From CAYUJH01 sp964394585 (GTDB lineage Bacteria; Bacteroidota; Bacteroidia; Cytophagales; Flammeovirgaceae), in contig CAYMYI010000022.1 of NCBI GenBank assembly GCA_964394585.1, positions 1-45,715 of the forward strand: DNA of 45,715 bases, in the 5' to 3' direction. Every line of letters begins with the position of its first letter. The first letter of the stretch is position 1. The notes under the pieces are model-generated. The model saw nothing but the letters and a program-made list of their open reading frames with translations. It did no database searches and was not told the DNA's origin. Both the position numbers and the translations under genes were made by a program. Shown one piece after another: positions 43,603-45,715 of the stretch.

Positions 43603-45715
43603 TTAATTTCCTTCCATTGGGTTTAGGGGCGCGCTCATTTCTTTAGAAGTAACCATGTAAAAGTAGCGCGATTCTTCTCGGAAATACTCTAAAATACGTT
43701 TTGCCAATGGGCTATTCGTGCGGTAGTAATAGCTACGCAAGATTTTTTTTAAGNNNNNNNNNNTCATCGGTATCAATCCGTTCGGCTTTAATAAGCTCTT
43801 GGTTCATTTTATCGATAAATCGGTGGTTTTTGTCATACACAAAAGCAACGCCGCCGGTCATCCCGGCTCCAAAGTTGTGCCCGGTTTCACCCAAGATTAC
43901 CACCGTGCCGCCTGTCATGTACTCGCAAGGATGGTCGCCGGTCCCTTCCACTACTGCCAAAGCGCCTGAGTTACGTACGGCAAACCGCTCGCCTACCTTT
44001 CCGGCGATGAATAACTTGCCACCAGTAGCCCCATACAGGCAAGTATTTCCGGCTAGGTTGTATTGTTTGTTTACATCTTTTGGCGTGATAATGATATGCC
44101 CTCCATGCATTCCTTTGCCAACGTAGTCGTTTGCGCTACCGGAAAGCTTTATTAAGATTCCATTACTTAAAAAAGCGCCTAGCGATTGCCCAGCANNNNN
44201 NNNNNCATTTCCTTCTAGGTTGATTGTAATGGTTTCTTTGGGAAGGCCCTTATCGCCATAGTATTGTGTAATCATCCCGCTTGTCATCGCACCAAAACTA
44301 CGGTTAGTATTATGGATTTTTCGGTGTACCGAAAGCGGGAAGTTAGGTGCTTTTATAGTAGGGAGCAGTTCGCGCTCGAGTAAGTCTTTCTCGAAAAGGT
44401 TTTGGTCAAATGGCTCATTTTTCTCTTTCGTCCGGATATTAATGCCGGGCACAGGTGCGAGTAACGGTCTAAAATTAAATTTTTTGGCAGTTTCGTCATT
44501 CACCACTTCGAACAGATGGGTTTGCCCAATGATATCGCTTAAGGAACGATACCCCAAACTTGCCAAAAGTTCACGTACTTCTTCTGCTACAGAGGTTAAA
44601 TAGCGCACTACGCCATCGACGGTGCCTTTGTAATAAGCGCGGAGCATATCATCTTGGGTGGCAATGCCAACGCTACATTTGTTAAGATGGCATACACGCA
44701 AAATTTTGCAGCCAACCGTAGAGAGAATTACGGTGCCAAATCCAAAGCTTTCTGCTCCCATGATAGCGGCTTTTACTACATCTAGCCCTGTTTTGAGACC
44801 ACCATCGGTTTGTAGTTCTACGAATTCGCGTAGTTTATTGGCTTTAAGGGCATTATGTGCTTCTACAAGGCCAAGTTCCCAAGGGTTCCCTGCAAATTTA
44901 ATGGAGCTGAGCTGGGCTGCGCCAGTGCCACCATCCGCTCCTGAAATAATGATTTTATCGGCATAGGCTTTGGCAACACCCACTGCAATTGTGCCTACAC
45001 CCGCCGAAGAAACAATCTTTACACCAACTTGGGCTTCAGGGTTTACTTGTTTTAAATCAAAGATGAGTTGGGCGAGATCTTCAATAGAATAAATATCGTG
45101 GTGGGGAGGCGGTGAAATGAGCGTAACTCCTGGAATAGTACAGCGCAAAGAGGCTATGAGCGGAGTAACCTTAGAGCCGGGTAGCTGCCCACCTTCACCT
45201 GGTTTGGCTCCCTGAGCCACTTTAATCTGAATTTCCTCGGCACTGCGTAAATACTCGGGGGTAACTCCGAAGCGCCCTGAGGCTATCTGCTTAATTTTGC
45301 TGTTTAGGTGTGTGCCGAAGCGGCGGCGATCTTCGCCTCCTTCGCCTGAGTTCGACATCCCCCCGATGCGGTTCATAGCTTCGGCGATGGCTTCGTGAGC
45401 TTCCGGTGAAATGGAGCCTAAACTCATAGCAGCGGAAGCAAACCGCTTGGTAATTTCACTGACGGGTTCTACATCGTCGAGTGGAATAGGTTGCCTGCCT
45501 CGCGTGTTGAGCTGGAAGAAGTCGCGAATCATGCGTAAGCCTCGCTGGTTGATGCGGTCGCGGATGGCGTGGTAATCCTCTGGTTTTCCACTACGGGCAA
45601 ATCGGTTTACAGAGCGGGCAACATCGGGCGAAAAATCGTGATATTCGCCCTTATCCATGTATTTGTAGAAGCTTCCAACTTCTAAGGGATACATTTTTTT
45701 TATAAAGCGGTGCTT
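43603..45715 (-). CDS. gltB: Glutamate synthase large subunit, C-terminal part (5' end outside window, two assembly gaps)
   Basis: GltB makes glutamate from 2-oxoglutarate and glutamine. The visible part covers the FMN/2-oxoglutarate domain (SEITKRFASAAMSLGSISPE, GEGGEDRRRFGT, SGADGGTGAAQLSSIKFAG), the 3Fe-4S cysteines in CKILRVCHLNKC, and the GXGXG domain (DYVGKGMHGGHI, GNTCLYGATGGKLFIAGKVG). The frame is open to the window edge, so the amidotransferase half lies outside; the Met at 45694 is internal. Beyond the gap at 43754-43763 the correct frame reads KKILRSYYYRTNSPLAKRIL and stops at 43603, not at 43733. The shift is caused by the gap's arbitrary size. Confidence 0.95.
43754..43763. other. 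Assembly gap of 10 N inside gltB
   Basis: Ten N placeholders. The coding frames on the two sides agree only if the missing length is a multiple of three, so 10 is not the true size. Confidence 0.95.
44196..44205. other. Assembly gap of 10 N inside gltB
   Basis: Ten N placeholders within the conserved GxAGQSxGAF motif. The flanks share TG and would read Gly-Asn-Ala-Gly-Gln-Ser if simply overlapped, so little or no sequence may be missing. Confidence 0.9.

Noticed and set aside
43733..45694. A complete 653-residue glutamate synthase with Met start and stop
   Set aside because: The Met is internal to gltB (open frame KHRFIKK continues to the window edge), and the stop arises only from the arbitrary 10-N gap.

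Overview
The window reads as chromosome from an AT-rich, probably marine or halotolerant member of the Bacteroidota, most likely the Cytophagia (Microscilla/Eisenibacter-like). This rests on gene style, not a tree: Bacteroidota-type ribosomal proteins, candidate TTG-N(18-21)-TAnnTTTG promoters, TPR and propeller sensor proteins, an nSTAND1-WD40 protein, and an NTT-HEAT-cNMP fusion.

Region 1 (1-7066): the end of the spc/alpha ribosomal operon, secY (5' end outside the window)-infA-rpmJ-rpsM-rpsK-rpsD-rpoA-rplQ, closed by a strong terminator. It is followed by carA and a GT4 glycosyltransferase. Region 2 (7064-11056): rpoB alone on the minus strand, with its own candidate promoter and terminator. 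Neither rplL nor rpoC is beside it, which is unusual. Region 3 (11400-12421): a SiaB/SiaC partner-switch pair and terminator. Region 4 (12420-14967, minus): fabD, agmatine deiminase and tdk, an apparent operon. Region 5 (15063-24500): alkane-monooxygenase-like protein and MaoC hydratase (plus); then on the minus strand an esterase, a large propeller/SpoIIE phosphatase sensor, an M28 glutaminyl-cyclase-like lipoprotein, cysS and a secreted DNA/RNA endonuclease.

Region 6 (24671-26524): two methyltransferases, GSMT and SDMT, which together make glycine betaine from glycine; this suggests osmotic adaptation. Region 7 (26620-33247): a TPR histidine kinase preceded by a perfect 10-bp inverted repeat, a small LRR protein, a degenerate bacteriophytochrome-like kinase split in two by a one-base frameshift, and a secreted metzincin-type protease. 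Region 8 (33257-34225): a PfkB-family kinase with an altered catalytic motif.

Region 9 (34403-43452, minus) is the most interesting part. A nucleotide-transporter-like/HEAT/cNMP fusion lies upstream of a tightly packed set: a protein with apparently three TIR-like modules, a membrane-anchored nSTAND1-WD40 NTPase, and a TPR/outer-membrane beta-barrel protein. The topology suggests a device spanning the envelope, possibly a conflict or surveillance system. Region 10 (43603-45715): the C-terminal part of gltB, interrupted by two 10-N assembly gaps; the true stop is at 43603.

No tRNA, rRNA, CRISPR array or insertion sequence was seen.
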